A stretch of DNA of 64,000 nucleotides from Ectobius pallidus (Eukaryota > Arthropoda > Insecta > Blattodea > Ectobiidae). A program made the translations under genes and the position numbers. This document shows, piece after piece, positions 1-10,063 of the stretch. The stretch spans positions 6,130,530 to 6,194,529 of the forward strand of contig CAXKWD010000006.1 of assembly GCA_964059195.1 (NCBI GenBank), written 5' to 3'. Under the pieces are notes generated by a model. That model was given only the letters and a program-made list of their open reading frames with translations, was not told where the DNA came from and did no database searches. How positions within the stretch are numbered: the first letter of the stretch is position 1; each line of letters opens with the position of its first letter.

Positions 1-745
1 ATTATTTTTTTATCATTTGTGAAATATTATGTTTGTTGGTGTTGCAAGGGTATTTTGTTATTGTGAAATATTATTTTACCTGTTTAAAGATCGTGAAATA
101 TGTTTGGTACAAGGGTATTTTTTCACTGTTCGATATTTTGCATAATTTGTGAAATTTTATTTTGTTTTTTATATTCGTTTTTAAAAATTGTGAAATATTA
201 TGTATGGTGCAAGGGTCTTTTGTTATTGTGAATGTTTTTTTTTTTCTTTCAAATCGGTGTTTAAAGATCGTGAAATATGATGTTTGGTACAAGGGTATTT
301 TTTTAATTGTTCGACATTTTCTATATTTCGTGAAATTTTATTTTGTTTTTTATAATCATTTTTAAAAATTGTGAAATATTATGTATGGTGCAAGGGTCTT
401 TTGTTATTGTGAATTTTTTTTCTTCTTTCAAATCGGTGTTTAAAGATCGTGAAATATGATGTTTGGTACAAGGGTATTTTTTTAATTGTTCGACATTTTC
501 TATAATTCGTGAAATTTTATTGTTTTTTATATTCGTTTTAAAAAATTGTGAAATATTATTTATGGTGCAAGGGGCCTGTTTAACACAGCAAGCTGCATTA
601 CCGGCGCTTAGTAGTGGTTGGCATGCAGCGGGGAGAAGATGCGCGTGGGAAATGCGCAGTAGGCGGTGAGGGGAAGCGAGCGTGCAGGCAGGCTGGCGGA
701 GAAAGCGACCGCGCCGGTGGAAAGGGGAGCAGGGTGAGTCGGAAA
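1..745 (+). repeat. ~180-bp tandem repeat running into a GC-rich dispersed repeat
   Basis: The unit recurs with its TTTGGTACAAGGG motif at 101, 281 and 460, a period of 179-180 bases, with a partial unit before 100. Each unit carries the words GTGAAATAT and GGTGCAAGGGT. From about 575 it passes into a GC-rich tail ending near CAGGGTGAGTCGGAAAGTA. The same combination, in pieces, is seen at 14090-14300, 27485-27660 and 47935-48070, so this is a dispersed family, here with an amplified left part. No protein is recognisable. It abuts, and probably truncates, the 3' end of the reverse transcriptase relic that begins near 760. Confidence 0.8.
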
Positions 746-884
746 GTAGCTCCTTGCCAAAAAAACATATGTGCAAAACAATACGGTACACTTTACTCGA
801 GTTGCCCCATAGTATAATACCATATAGAAATATACTCTGGAAGAAAGCAAAATAACCTGGCCTTACATAGTTGTCTGGTACATA

Positions 885-1838
885 CGAGGGTCGTTCAATA
901 AGTAATGCAACACATTTTTTTTTTCTTGAAGCAGGTTGGTTTTATTCAGGATTCGAATACAACATATTAGTCCCCAATCTTTTGGCTACAAAACCCTACT
1001 TTTCAACATAATCTCCGTTCAATGCTACAGCCTTATGCCACCTTAATGGGAGGACCTGTATGACTGCATGGTACCACTCTCATCTGTGCGGAATTGCTTG
1101 CTTGTTATGAGGCTGATGGTGAAAATTTCTTGTCAAACATTGTCACAGGCGATGAAACATGGGTTCATCACTTCGAACCAGAAACAAAACGTCAATCCAT
1201 GGAGTGGCACCACACCAACTCTCCTTTGAAGAAAAAGTTCAAAGCCATACCCTCAGCTGGTAAAGTCATGGCTACGGTCTTCCTGCACTCTGAAGGGGTT
1301 ATTCTGTTTGATGTCCTTCCTCATGGTGAAACGATCAACTCTGAAGAGTATTGTGCTACTCTAAGGAAATTGAAGAAAAGACTTCAGTGTGTTCGTCGCC
1401 ACAAAAATGCAAACAAACTTCTCATTCTCCATGATAATGCAAGGCCTCACACAAGTCTGCGCACTCGAGAGGAGCTCACAAAACTTCAGTAGACTTTTCT
1501 TCCTCATCCACCCTACAGCCCGGATCTCGCACCTTCTGACTTCCATCTATTTGGCTCAATGAAGGATGCACTCCATGGGAAGCACTTCGTGGATAATGGG
1601 GATGTTATTGATGCAGCAAGACTTTGGCTCCGACATAGACCAGTAGAGTGGTACCATGCAGGCATACAGGCCCTCCCATTAAGGTGGCATAAGGCTGTAT
1701 CATTGAACGGAGATTATGTTGAAAAGTAGGGTTTTGTAGCCAAAAGATTGGGGAATAAAATGTTGTATTCGAATCCTGAATAAAACCAACCTGCTTTAAG
1801 AATAAAAATGTGTTGCATTACTTATTGAATGCCCCTCG
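885..1838 (+). mobile_element. Mariner derivative with ~195-bp inverted repeats, copy 1
   Basis: The element starts CGAGGG and ends CCCTCG between TA dinucleotides at 883-884 and 1839-1840, as expected for mariner. The first ~196 bases (885-1080) are an inverted copy of the last ~194 bases (1645-1838). That 3' segment includes the end of the transposase reading frame (RWHKAVSLNGDYVEK, stop), so the 5' arm carries antisense coding sequence in place of the normal 5' UTR and DNA-binding half. It is inserted in the LINE reverse transcriptase relic between RRLVT and VPDNYVRPGYF on the reverse strand. Copy 2 at 6076 has the same architecture, so this rearranged form transposed as such. Confidence 0.92.
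1094..1729 (+). pseudogene. Mariner transposase, catalytic half only
   Basis: The frame runs through the DD34D catalytic domain: VTGDETWVHHF (first Asp), LHDNARPHTS (second Asp) and HPPYSPDLAPSDFHLF (third Asp). One in-frame TAG at 1490-1492 interrupts it; a tryptophan codon (TGG) is the likely ancestral state. The N-terminal paired helix-turn-helix domain is absent, because the 5' inverted arm joins the frame just upstream of ARYEADGENFLS-like sequence. It cannot encode a functional enzyme by itself. Confidence 0.9.
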
Positions 1839-2466
1839 TAAGTAACAAGACGCCTTAGTAAGAAGATTACTCTAGACAGCTTACTACTAATATAATTTAT
1901 ATGTTCCTCCCAGATTAGTTTAGCATCCATGTAGACACCTAAGAATTTAAAACTAGTAGATTCATCAGAGGGTAATCTACAGTAAAATACCAGTTTAACG
2001 AAATGTAGGGGACATCAGAAATAAATTTGTTATAGTGAAATTTTGTTATAGTGAAATTTTACAGGTGTACAATGTTCTGGAATTTATTTTTTGAAAAATT
2101 CAAAATAGTGACCAACCACTGCACATGAATTTAAAACGGAATCTGGCATATTGCTGTTGTGGTAGAAGAAAATCTTGAAGACTGTGTGCCATGTGTTGCC
2201 TGCACAAGAGTCAAACTCTGATCATTGTGTTACACACCTTCCTCTTCAACCTCATCATCACTCAAAATGTCTACTGTGATTTCTTGTTGCACTATCACAT
2301 CACAGTCCACACTGACTTAGTCATTAAGATTCACCCTTGCAGGCCCATCTTATTTTTCCAGTTCTCTTCTCTTTCTATGCCATCTAGCATTTCACTCCAG
2401 CTTTTCTAAAGCAGTTAGCGATTATAAATTCTTCTTTAAGCTATTTCCATTCAGCATTCAACACTG

Positions 2467-3125
2467 CAAGCGCATATTCTGAGGGGGCTGCAGCCCCCCC
2501 CCGTAACGTTAAGTCATGCTAATATGTTGCACATGAGAGCACTTTAATTTCTTAAATTGTAGAAAGTTTAATTGCAATTGTAGAAATTTCAGCCTGGCTC
2601 TAAAGTTCATGAAATGTCATCATTTTCTCTGAGACATCACAGACAATGCAGGGTGTAGTATAAATTAGTCTCGCCTCAAAATGAACGAAAGTAATCTACT
2701 TTTATTTTGCAGTTTTTGGAATTTTATTCTTTACTAGTCCATTTAGGAAATTTTCATTCTTTCGTTGCATTCTCCCTATTTTGTCTTCAGAATGAACTTT
2801 TCCAACATTACAGACAAAGCGATCTCATTTATGGGACATTAATGCATAAATATAGTAAACCTAAAAATAATAATAGAAAGCAGTAGGCCTAGTAATATAA
2901 AATACTTAAATCTTGTCCATTGTTTATTTTTTACACTACTTTTTAAAATATGTATTTAGAAATATTAAGTCATTTTTTCAATTGTTCTTGTCATATTTTC
3001 ATAAATTTAAGGTCATTTGGTAGGTCATTTTCAGGCATTTTTAGGTCATCCACTTCTGAGCCCTATGATAATATTGTTAGGCTTATCACAGCCCCTCCTG
3101 AGAAAAAATCTTGGAGACGCTCCTG
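2467..3125 (-). mobile_element. Non-autonomous hAT element, short copy
   Basis: This copy is flanked by an 8-bp duplication, CAACACTG at 2459-2466 and CAACACTC at 3126-3133 (7 of 8 identical), as in hAT insertions. Its sequence is the reverse complement of parts of the 3335-4515 copy: the GGGGGCTGCAGCCCCCC palindrome near one end, the GCGAGAC(g/t) segment in the middle and the CTTATCACAGCCCCTC segment near the other. It has no coding capacity. It is about half the length of the other copy, so one of the two has internal deletions. Confidence 0.85.
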
Positions 3126-3334
3126 CAACACTCAGCGTTAATATTTCTCCCTGAGGGAATTTTATACAGCATATACCAGAAAAAATAAAACTATATACAG
3201 GCAAATAAGCAAAATTTTAATTTGTTACACTGAAAGTTCTAAATTTGTTATAATGAAATGTTTTAACATATTAAATAGGGGAAAAGAAAGGGCCAAAACA
3301 TAATTTTGTAATACTGAAAATTTTGTTATACTGG

Positions 3335-4515
3335 CAGGGGCGTATCCAAGATTTTTTTTTCGGGAGGGGCTGTGATAAGATTGACACTATATCACTAGGG
3401 CTCATAAGTTGATGCCCTAAAAATGACGTTGAATGTATGAAAATATGATATAATAATTAAGGAATCGCACACAATGTGCATTATCTTAACCTAAGACTTA
3501 ACCTACTGACAAACACCCAGTCCTGAACCCGGGAAAAGGATTTTTCACTACTGAAAAATCCCTGACCCGGCCGGGAATCGAACCCGGGCCGCCAGAGTGG
3601 AAGGCAGGCGCGCTACCGACTCACTCACATGATATGAAGAATTGAAAAAATGACTGAATACTTCTAAATACATTTTTGAAAAGGAAATATACAGTAGTAT
3701 ATTCATAAATAATAATAATAAACAGAGGATAAGATGTAAGTATTTTATATTGCTACTTTAATATTATGTTTTCTATTATTGTTATGATTACTGAATGCCT
3801 CATAGCTAAGACATTATCAGATTGCTTTGACTATAATGTTGCAAAAGTTCATTCTGAAGACAAAATATGGAAAAGTAACGAAAAAATTAACATTTCTTAA
3901 AAACTGACTTGTAAACAATAAAATACCGAAAATGAGGCGAGACGAATTTATACTAAATCCTGCATTGCCTGTGATGGCTCAGAAAAAATGACATTTCATG
4001 AACTTCCGAACCCTAATTATCACACAAAAAAACCCTATATTGAATCTTCACGCGTTAGATAACACAATTATACGATACCTAAACAAACCAAGCTGGTTTG
4101 TTTGTTGATGTGTATGTCACAATCAGACCTTATTCTAAAATAAAAACATTAAAAGTTGAGTCTTAGAACAAAATTAGGTTTTCTTGCTTCCCCACTATTG
4201 GAAAATTTATCAAGCACCATTTAAAACACTGCTCGCTCTGCTGCTATAATACACCCGAGATGCAATACTGCAAGCTTCATCAGCATTCGTGCCAGCTTGA
4301 GCTCCTTCGGTAAAATTTTTATGTTAGGCTGAATTTTCTACATACTGCTAAAGTAGTGATGGCATTTCTATTTCACGATTTGCCTTTCACATTTTATGAG
4401 TCAAGATGTGCAATTAAGCTGTCTACTATCTGAGAAATTAAAGTGTCCTTATGTGGAACATATTAGCATGACTCAATGTTTCGGGGGGGCTGCAGCCCCT
4501 CTGAATACATCCCTG
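3335..4515 (+). mobile_element. Non-autonomous hAT element, long copy
   Basis: The ends are CAGGGGCGTATCCA and TGAATACATCCCTG, imperfect inverted repeats, with a perfect 8-bp duplication TATACTGG at 3327-3334 and 4516-4523. Both the TIR style and the 8-bp duplication fit hAT. It sits inside the pogo-like element, inverted relative to the 2467-3125 copy, so the pair forms a large inverted repeat. It contains a SINE at 3452-3628 that the other copy lacks. No transposase sequence is visible. Confidence 0.88.
3452..3628 (-). repeat. tRNA-derived SINE inside the hAT copy
   Basis: On the reverse strand it begins GTGAGTGAGTCGGTAGCGCGCC (A-box-like) and has the B box GGTTCGATTCCCGG about 40 bases on, as in an RNA polymerase III promoter of tRNA type. 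It is flanked by ATGATAT at 3445-3451 and 3629-3635. The other hAT copy (2467-3125) lacks it at the matching place (TTGTCATATTTTCAT), which confirms the boundaries. The short A/T-rich tail ends in TAATTATT on the reverse strand. Confidence 0.88.
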
Positions 4516-4875
4516 TATACTGGTGTTTGTTATACTGGTATTTTACTGTATCTCTTAAGCTGAAGTGGAGTTGTTCAGTTTTGTTTTCATTGAGAACAAA
4601 GCCATTTGCTCTAAACCAGTAAGATGACTGAGATATTGTAGTATTTGTGGTATTTCTAAGGGTATTAAGATCAGTGTTAGAATTAAAAATGTTGTGTCAT
4701 CTGCAAACAATATTGTGAATGAATCTACAAAAGATGGCAAATCATTAATCATTACTAAGAACAGAAAGGGTCCAAGAACAGATCCCTGGGGAACTCCCAG
4801 TCTAACCTGAGCCTTACTTGATTTTTTGTTCCTGATGCAAACTATCTTGTTGCGGTTCTCTAGGTATGACTTTAA

Positions 4876-5670
4876 GGGTCGGTATTATAATCATGGTTTA
4901 ACCTTCAGTTTTAGTTTAAACTTTAGTTTTTCAGATTTTTGCGTATTATAAACGATAACTACAAGTTAATCTTAAGATTAACCTAACTGGACCTTTTCTA
5001 CCGTTTAACCTGCAGTTTAAGACGTAATAATTGTTTTAATGAAAATGACTATCAAAACACGATAAGACAGTATCAACAAATTTGATTTCGGATACAACAT
5101 GCTATGAGAAGATGAGACAAAACTTAAAGTAATTCTATTTTATTACTTTCCGGAACGTAAAGTATTTTAATGTAGGCCTAAACAGAGAAGGTCGTACTGT
5201 GAGGCAAATGCTAATACAAGATCATTTTTATGAGCAATGAATAGCTTTTATTTTAGCTGTGATTGAAATAAACTTACACTGAAGAAAACTGAGTTCAATT
5301 TTGATTTAACTGTTTGTTTAGTATTAAAATGTCTAGCATCCGTCTTTTTGCATTCTACGATCTCACTATGCTTTCAAACTAAATTCACTAACAATTCTAT
5401 TTCATTCGATGAAAAGTTTTGGCAACGTTTTATAATATTTGTCAGTCATTTTCGTCGCAATATACAAACAAATACAAGCGAATTAGCAGATCTTATTGTT
5501 TTTCTTTTATTTCCAAGGTCAATGTGTCTTCTTTTTTCAGCCAACAGGTCTACCAACACCATTGCACTGCGGTTTAACTTAACCAGAACATTATAAAACG
5601 GCAGCTAGAGTTAAACTTTAGATTAGGTTTAACTTAATCTAAAGATCAACTTTGTTTATAATACCGGGCC
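4876..5670 (-). mobile_element. PIF/Harbinger-like element with decayed Myb/SANT protein
   Basis: The TIRs are GGGTCGGTATTATAA and, at the other end, GGCCCGGTATTATAA (13 of 15 identical), with 3-bp TAA duplications at 4873-4875 and 5671-5673. A TWA target and GGG-type TIRs fit PIF/Harbinger. On the reverse strand at about 5435-5290 one frame reads NFSSNEIELLVNLV, stop, KHSEIVECKKTDARHFN, which matches the Myb/SANT-like DNA-binding protein carried by Harbinger elements. No transposase is present, so it is a deletion derivative. Excision restores the host RT frame as ALKLLKSYLENR. Confidence 0.85.
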
Positions 5671-6075
5671 TAAGAGTTTTAAAGCTCTACCTTTTATCCC
5701 ATAAAAGTCTAGATTATGCAAGAGGACCACATGGTCAACAGTATCAAAGGCTTTTTTCAGGTCACAAAAAGTTGCCTGAGCAAAGCCTTTGTCTTCAAAG
5801 CCTTGTAAAATAGTCTTTACTAATGATTCTATGGCATCTATAATTGTCCTATTTTTCCTAAAACCGAACTGTGAACCGTCCAATAAATTATGTTGCTCAA
5901 AGTAATCATATAGTTGATAGTAGATGACAGTTTCAAAAACTTTCCTCAATACCGGCACAATTGAAATTGGTCTATAGCTCAATGGGGAATCCTTCTCCCC
6001 TTTTTTGTAAATAACTTAGGTATTATTCTGGAAAGTTTTAGTTCATTGAAAGAATTACCTTCATACAGACACATA

Positions 6076-6998
6076 TGAGGGTCGTTCAATAAGTAATGCA
6101 ACACTTTTTTTTCTTAGACCAGGTTGGTTTTATTCAGGATTCGAATACAACATATTATTCCCCAATCTTTTGGCTACAAAACCCTATTTTTCAACATGAT
6201 CTCTGTTCAATGCTACAGCCTTACGCCACCTTAATGGGAGGGCCTGTATGACTGCATGGTACCACTCTCATCTGTGCGGAATTGCTTGCTCGTTATGAGG
6301 CTGATGGTGAAAATTTCTTGTCAGACATCGTCACAGGCAATGAAACATGGGTTCATCACTTCGAACCAGAAACAAAACGGCAATCCATGGAGTGGCACCA
6401 CACCAACTCTCCTTCGAAGAAAAAGTTCAAAGTCATACCCTCAGCTGGTAAAGTCATAGCTACAGTCTTCTGGCACTCTGAAGGTGTTATTCTGTTCGAT
6501 GTCCTTCCTCATGGTGAAATGATCAACTCTGAAGAGCATTGTGCTACTCTAAGGAAATTGAAGAAACGACTTCAGTGTGTTCCTCGCCACAAAAATGCAA
6601 ACGAACTTCTCATTCTCCATGATAACGCAAGGCCTCACTCGAGAGGAGCTCACAAAACTTCAGTAGATTGTTCTTCCTCATCCACCCTACAGCCCGGATC
6701 TCGAACCTTCTGACTTCCACCTGTGTTGGCCCGATGAAGGATGCACTCCGTGGATGATGGGGATGTTATTGATGCAGCAAGACGTTGGCTCTGACATAGA
6801 CCAGTAGAGTGGTACCATGCAGGCATACAGGCCCTCCCATTAAGGTGGCGTAAGGCTGTAGCATTGAACGGACATTATGTTGAAAAGTAGGGTTTTGTAG
6901 CCAAAAGATTGGGGAATAATATGTTGTATTCGAATCCTGAATAAAACAGACCTGCTTTAAGAAAAAAATGTGTTGCATTACTTATTGAACACCCCTCG
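6076..6998 (+). mobile_element. Mariner derivative with ~193-bp inverted repeats, copy 2
   Basis: It lies between TA at 6074-6075 and 6999-7000, with the same inverted-arm architecture as copy 1 (arms about 6076-6268 and 6806-6998). The transposase frame (6282-6713) has TGNETW in place of TGDETW, so the first catalytic Asp is lost. It also lacks about 14 bases after the HDNARPH motif and a further short stretch near 6750. It shares with copy 1 the TAG stop after KLQ, evidence that both descend from an already dead template mobilised in trans. It is inserted in the 5' part of the LINE reverse transcriptase relic, just upstream of CLYEGN. Confidence 0.92.
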
Positions 6999-7459
6999 TA
7001 GTTATAGTTGTAGTAAATTGCAAGAAATGTCAAAATGTCAATACAGTTTGATGGTCTAAAATTCCTTACTATATCCAGAACTGCTTCCGGATTAACTTCA
7101 TCAAAGCTTGCAGCCTGGACCCCAGCCTGCAGCCCGGCAGACCAGATTTTACAAAGAAAAAACATAATAAAAATAAATTTATACAATGAAATTAACAATG
7201 TACATGCCCCTTGTTGCTTGTCTTTGTAACTCGAAAATGTGCCACCTCACCTTCGCAGGAAATGAAACTTGAGCCGACTCGTATCTGGAATACTTTGAAA
7301 TCTGCAACTAATCCATTGTCGTTTCAACTTTCAAATAACATGTTGCCGACCGACTACAGAGAAGTGTATTAAAGGAACAAATTCGTGACACTCCAGTCAA
7401 CTTATTTTTGTAGGTCGGATGTAAAGTTGCTTGGTGTATTGACCCTTATTTTGGTTAAG

Positions 7460-7620
7460 ATAATTTGATAGTCGGGCAGTGGATTGAGGAAGACCCCAAT
7501 TTCCCAACTGATGATAGAGTAATTTTCTGCCAAGCCTGTCAAAAACAAGTATGTAAACATAGCTATCTTTCGTCTAATCTACCAGACTTCTTCCTTCGGA
7601 TTTTGAAATTGAAATTGAAA
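7460..7620 (+). pseudogene. BED-like zinc-finger fragment
   Basis: The frame reads VGQWIEEDPNFPTDDRVIFC followed by QACQKQVCKH. The pattern of an aromatic/acidic N-terminal stretch and then FCxxC resembles the BED-type or CGGBP1-like finger at the N-terminus of hAT transposases. The HxxxxH half of the finger is not clear and the frame dissolves afterwards. The flanks at 7126-7459 show nothing recognisable. This is a weak call: it could be a chance match. Confidence 0.35.
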
Positions 7621-7654
7621 ATACTTTTACTAACAGGGAATGCGGTTTAAATGA

Positions 7655-7945
7655 AAAGGGAAAAGGCCTACCACCCAACCGCTGCATCATCTACCATAGA
7701 CAGATGGCAAAACTAGGGGCATGTGGTCAGCCTGCGGACACCCAGTGCCGTTCATGGTAGTTTCCATGAGAAGACCCGCTACTTCCCTCTCAAGTAGCTC
7801 CGCAATTTGAATCACGAGGCTGAGTGCACCCCTACCAGACTACCCTGCCTCAGAAAAAAACTGAGCAAGTACCGGGGATCAAACCCGGGCCGAAGGATTT
7901 GTAGTCAGCGACACTAACCACAAGATCACGCTGGCGGTCCATTTA
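7655..7945 (-). repeat. Long tRNA-derived SINE
   Basis: Reverse strand: GATCTTGTGGTTAGTGTCGC (A-box region) and GGGTTTGATCCCCGG (B box), then a tRNA-unrelated body containing GTGCACTCAGCCTCGTGATT and GACCACATGCCCC. The same body is found at 22480-22745 and, more degraded, at 53350-53510, so these are members of one family about 290 bases long. Confidence 0.85.
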
Positions 7946-8494
7946 TGGGTATGGTGATCACTAATATTCATTTTTTGGCTATTACCTTGAGCGGGCTTGA
8001 CTCAAAGGGTGAAAGTATTTATTTGAAAAAGGTTTTCACTCCCAATTTATATAAATAAGGGATGTAAATATATAAAGGCTAAAATAAAATAAAAGGGCCG
8101 TTAAAAGCTATCGGAAATTTTTAAGCAGTCTGTTTTTGAGGAGGGAATGCGCCACAGGGAGTAAGTTATGGTCAACCTGTACCCGATGTTTTACTTGACC
8201 GTACGGAGAGAGGAAATCATGGCTTCACGCAGACGCAGCAGTGTTCATCCCCACTCCTTAAGTCACCGAAGCTGGTTCAATGTTGTAACACGTGACAGTC
8301 AGTGTTCTTCACAGAAGAAATTGTCTTTCATAGCGTAGGGCACACGGTGATTGATACACATTAAATAAATGACCTTCTAGACTCATCCCTATGCCTCACT
8401 TTTATGCTAATAGAATCGCACGTCTATAAATAAGTTCTTTTTGTTTCGGTTAATGATATTTAATTTTTTGAAGAAGAATCCAAGCTCGTAATGA

Positions 8495-8541
<47 letters not shown>

Positions 8542-10063
8542 TGTAACTGTCATAAGGCTAATGCATTACCAAAGAAAATCACATTATGGTATATAAAAAT
8601 AATTATTTCAAAATCTGCTTTCTTGCAACAAAGATATTGCAATTGTTTGCGCTTCTGTTGGGTCAGGCTTTGCAATAGAAGTGCTGCGGCTAGTCTTCTT
8701 CTTTTTTTTTTTTTTTTTTGTTGAAAAGAGTCTTCTTTGTTGTAAGTATTTCGCTTTTTTGTCATCTCTTTTGTTTTGTGATAGTCCAGGCCTAATTGTT
8801 GATTTTGAACAGCAGCTAGTGTCGCTTTTAAGGATGCTTTGTGTTGTTTTAGAATTTTAAGTTCCTTTTGTGTCGAAATGCCTTTAATTAATTCTAGTAT
8901 TTCTGCAGTAATTATGTCTTTTTGCCTCGATAAGGACCCAGGACTCTTGGTGCCTTCTTGTTTACTAACTTGTGCTAGTATTACTGTTTTTTCAATGGCA
9001 GCACAAGTATCCTCATCATCTATTATTAATTTGCTGGTAGACCTTTCTTCAGGATCTGCAGGGTGTTTGTGGCTCGTTTCAATTTGACATACTGCGTGTA
9101 TGTGTTTACACATATTCCACTTTATGCTGGAGTCAACACACGTGCAGGAATATCTGTGTATGCATATTTTGCATTCATCACACTTCAATTTGCAGGTACA
9201 CTGAACTAAGTTTTCACGTACAGAATATAGTTCGGCCACTTTCGACCAAGAGGGTATTTTCCAAACATTGCCTTCCTTGATAATCAGGTCTTTGTTTATT
9301 TCTAGGCTTGATTTGTGTCTACGACGTACTTCCTTAAATTTGCTTGTGACCTTGCCTTTCGTAAGCACAATCAGCCTATCAAAAAGCTTGTCTTTAACAA
9401 AAGACATCAACGCGAATATTGCTTTATCTAAGCGTTTCACGTTCTCACCATGCAAGTAGATATATTTGAGCGTGTGATGCATTCGCTCTATATGCATGTT
9501 CGTATTCAGTCCAGCGTGCAGCCGATGACAGTAAGCCCAGGACTTCACGTTATTGAGGTAATTGTTCTGAAAGTAGCTGGCAAATTCCAACGTGTCAGGG
9601 TCGTATTTCAACATCTGTATTGCAACAGGAAGCATATTATCAAAAGCAGCGGGATCCGTCTCTTGCATTAAAGTCCTTATAATTTTATACACTTCTGCCT
9701 GTTTTTCCTGGCCTCTAACTTTACTGCCTATATTTTTTCTCCAGGCTATGTCCACATGCCATGTGCAGTACAGTTTCATTGATGGGGCGTCCATTATTAA
9801 ATTCCACGCATTGAAAAAGGAATCTGCCAAGTCAGACATGAAAACCTTTGGAGCAATATTTCCAACTTTTGATTGTAGGCCTACATACTGGAAAAATATT
9901 GATAGTACCTGACTGTCGTTCCTGTTGGATATGAGGAAGGCACAGGGAAACCCTTGCCTCATATCATCTAGTACAAGCAATGTTGTAAGTTCGAAATCAT
10001 AACGGTTAAGTCCATGTGTTCCATCGATACAAACACAGTCATTTCCATACATCTTTAGCAGCT

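Larger units (their letters stand above)
1980..4548 (-). mobile_element. Pogo/Tigger-like DNA transposon, decayed, with nested hAT copies
   Basis: The terminal inverted repeats are CAGTAAAATACCAGTTTAAC on the left and its near-complement on the right, flanked by TA at 1978-1979 and 4549-4550. TIRs of the CAGTaaAAccc type with a TA target are typical of pogo/Tigger. Subterminal TTGTTATA(g/a)TGAAAT motifs repeat at both ends. On the reverse strand at about 2190-2330 one frame reads ITVDILSDDEVEEEG, resembling the acidic C-terminal tail of Tigger-type transposases. The rest is not recognisable. Two hAT copies (2467-3125 and 3335-4515) account for most of its length. Excision restores the host RT frame (LHFSLRD to SDESTSFKFLGV). 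Confidence 0.8.
760..7125 (-). pseudogene. Jockey/CR1-type LINE reverse transcriptase relic, split by four transposons
   Basis: Read on the reverse strand, five separated pieces join into one reverse transcriptase: about 7125-7001 (SFDEVNPEAVLDIVRNFRP), 6073-5674 (LSYRPISIVPVLRKVFE and CDLKKAFDTVDH), 4872-4551 (GVPQGSVLGP, then the catalytic FADDTT), 1977-1841 (FKFLGVYMDAKLIWEEHI) and 882-760 (YGIILWGNSS). Removing the four insertions with one copy of each target duplication restores sensible sequence at every junction. There are extra frameshifts and stops, for example near CLYEG and DISCNLL, so it is dead. The copy is 5'-truncated near 7125, as is usual for LINEs, and its 3' end is lost against the repeat at 1-745. 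The order of motifs is the family's usual one. The clade name is by eye. Confidence 0.85.

Noticed and set aside
3540..3620. Possible tRNA gene on the reverse strand
   Set aside because: It has A- and B-box-like words but no foldable acceptor stem, and it lies in a SINE with a target duplication.
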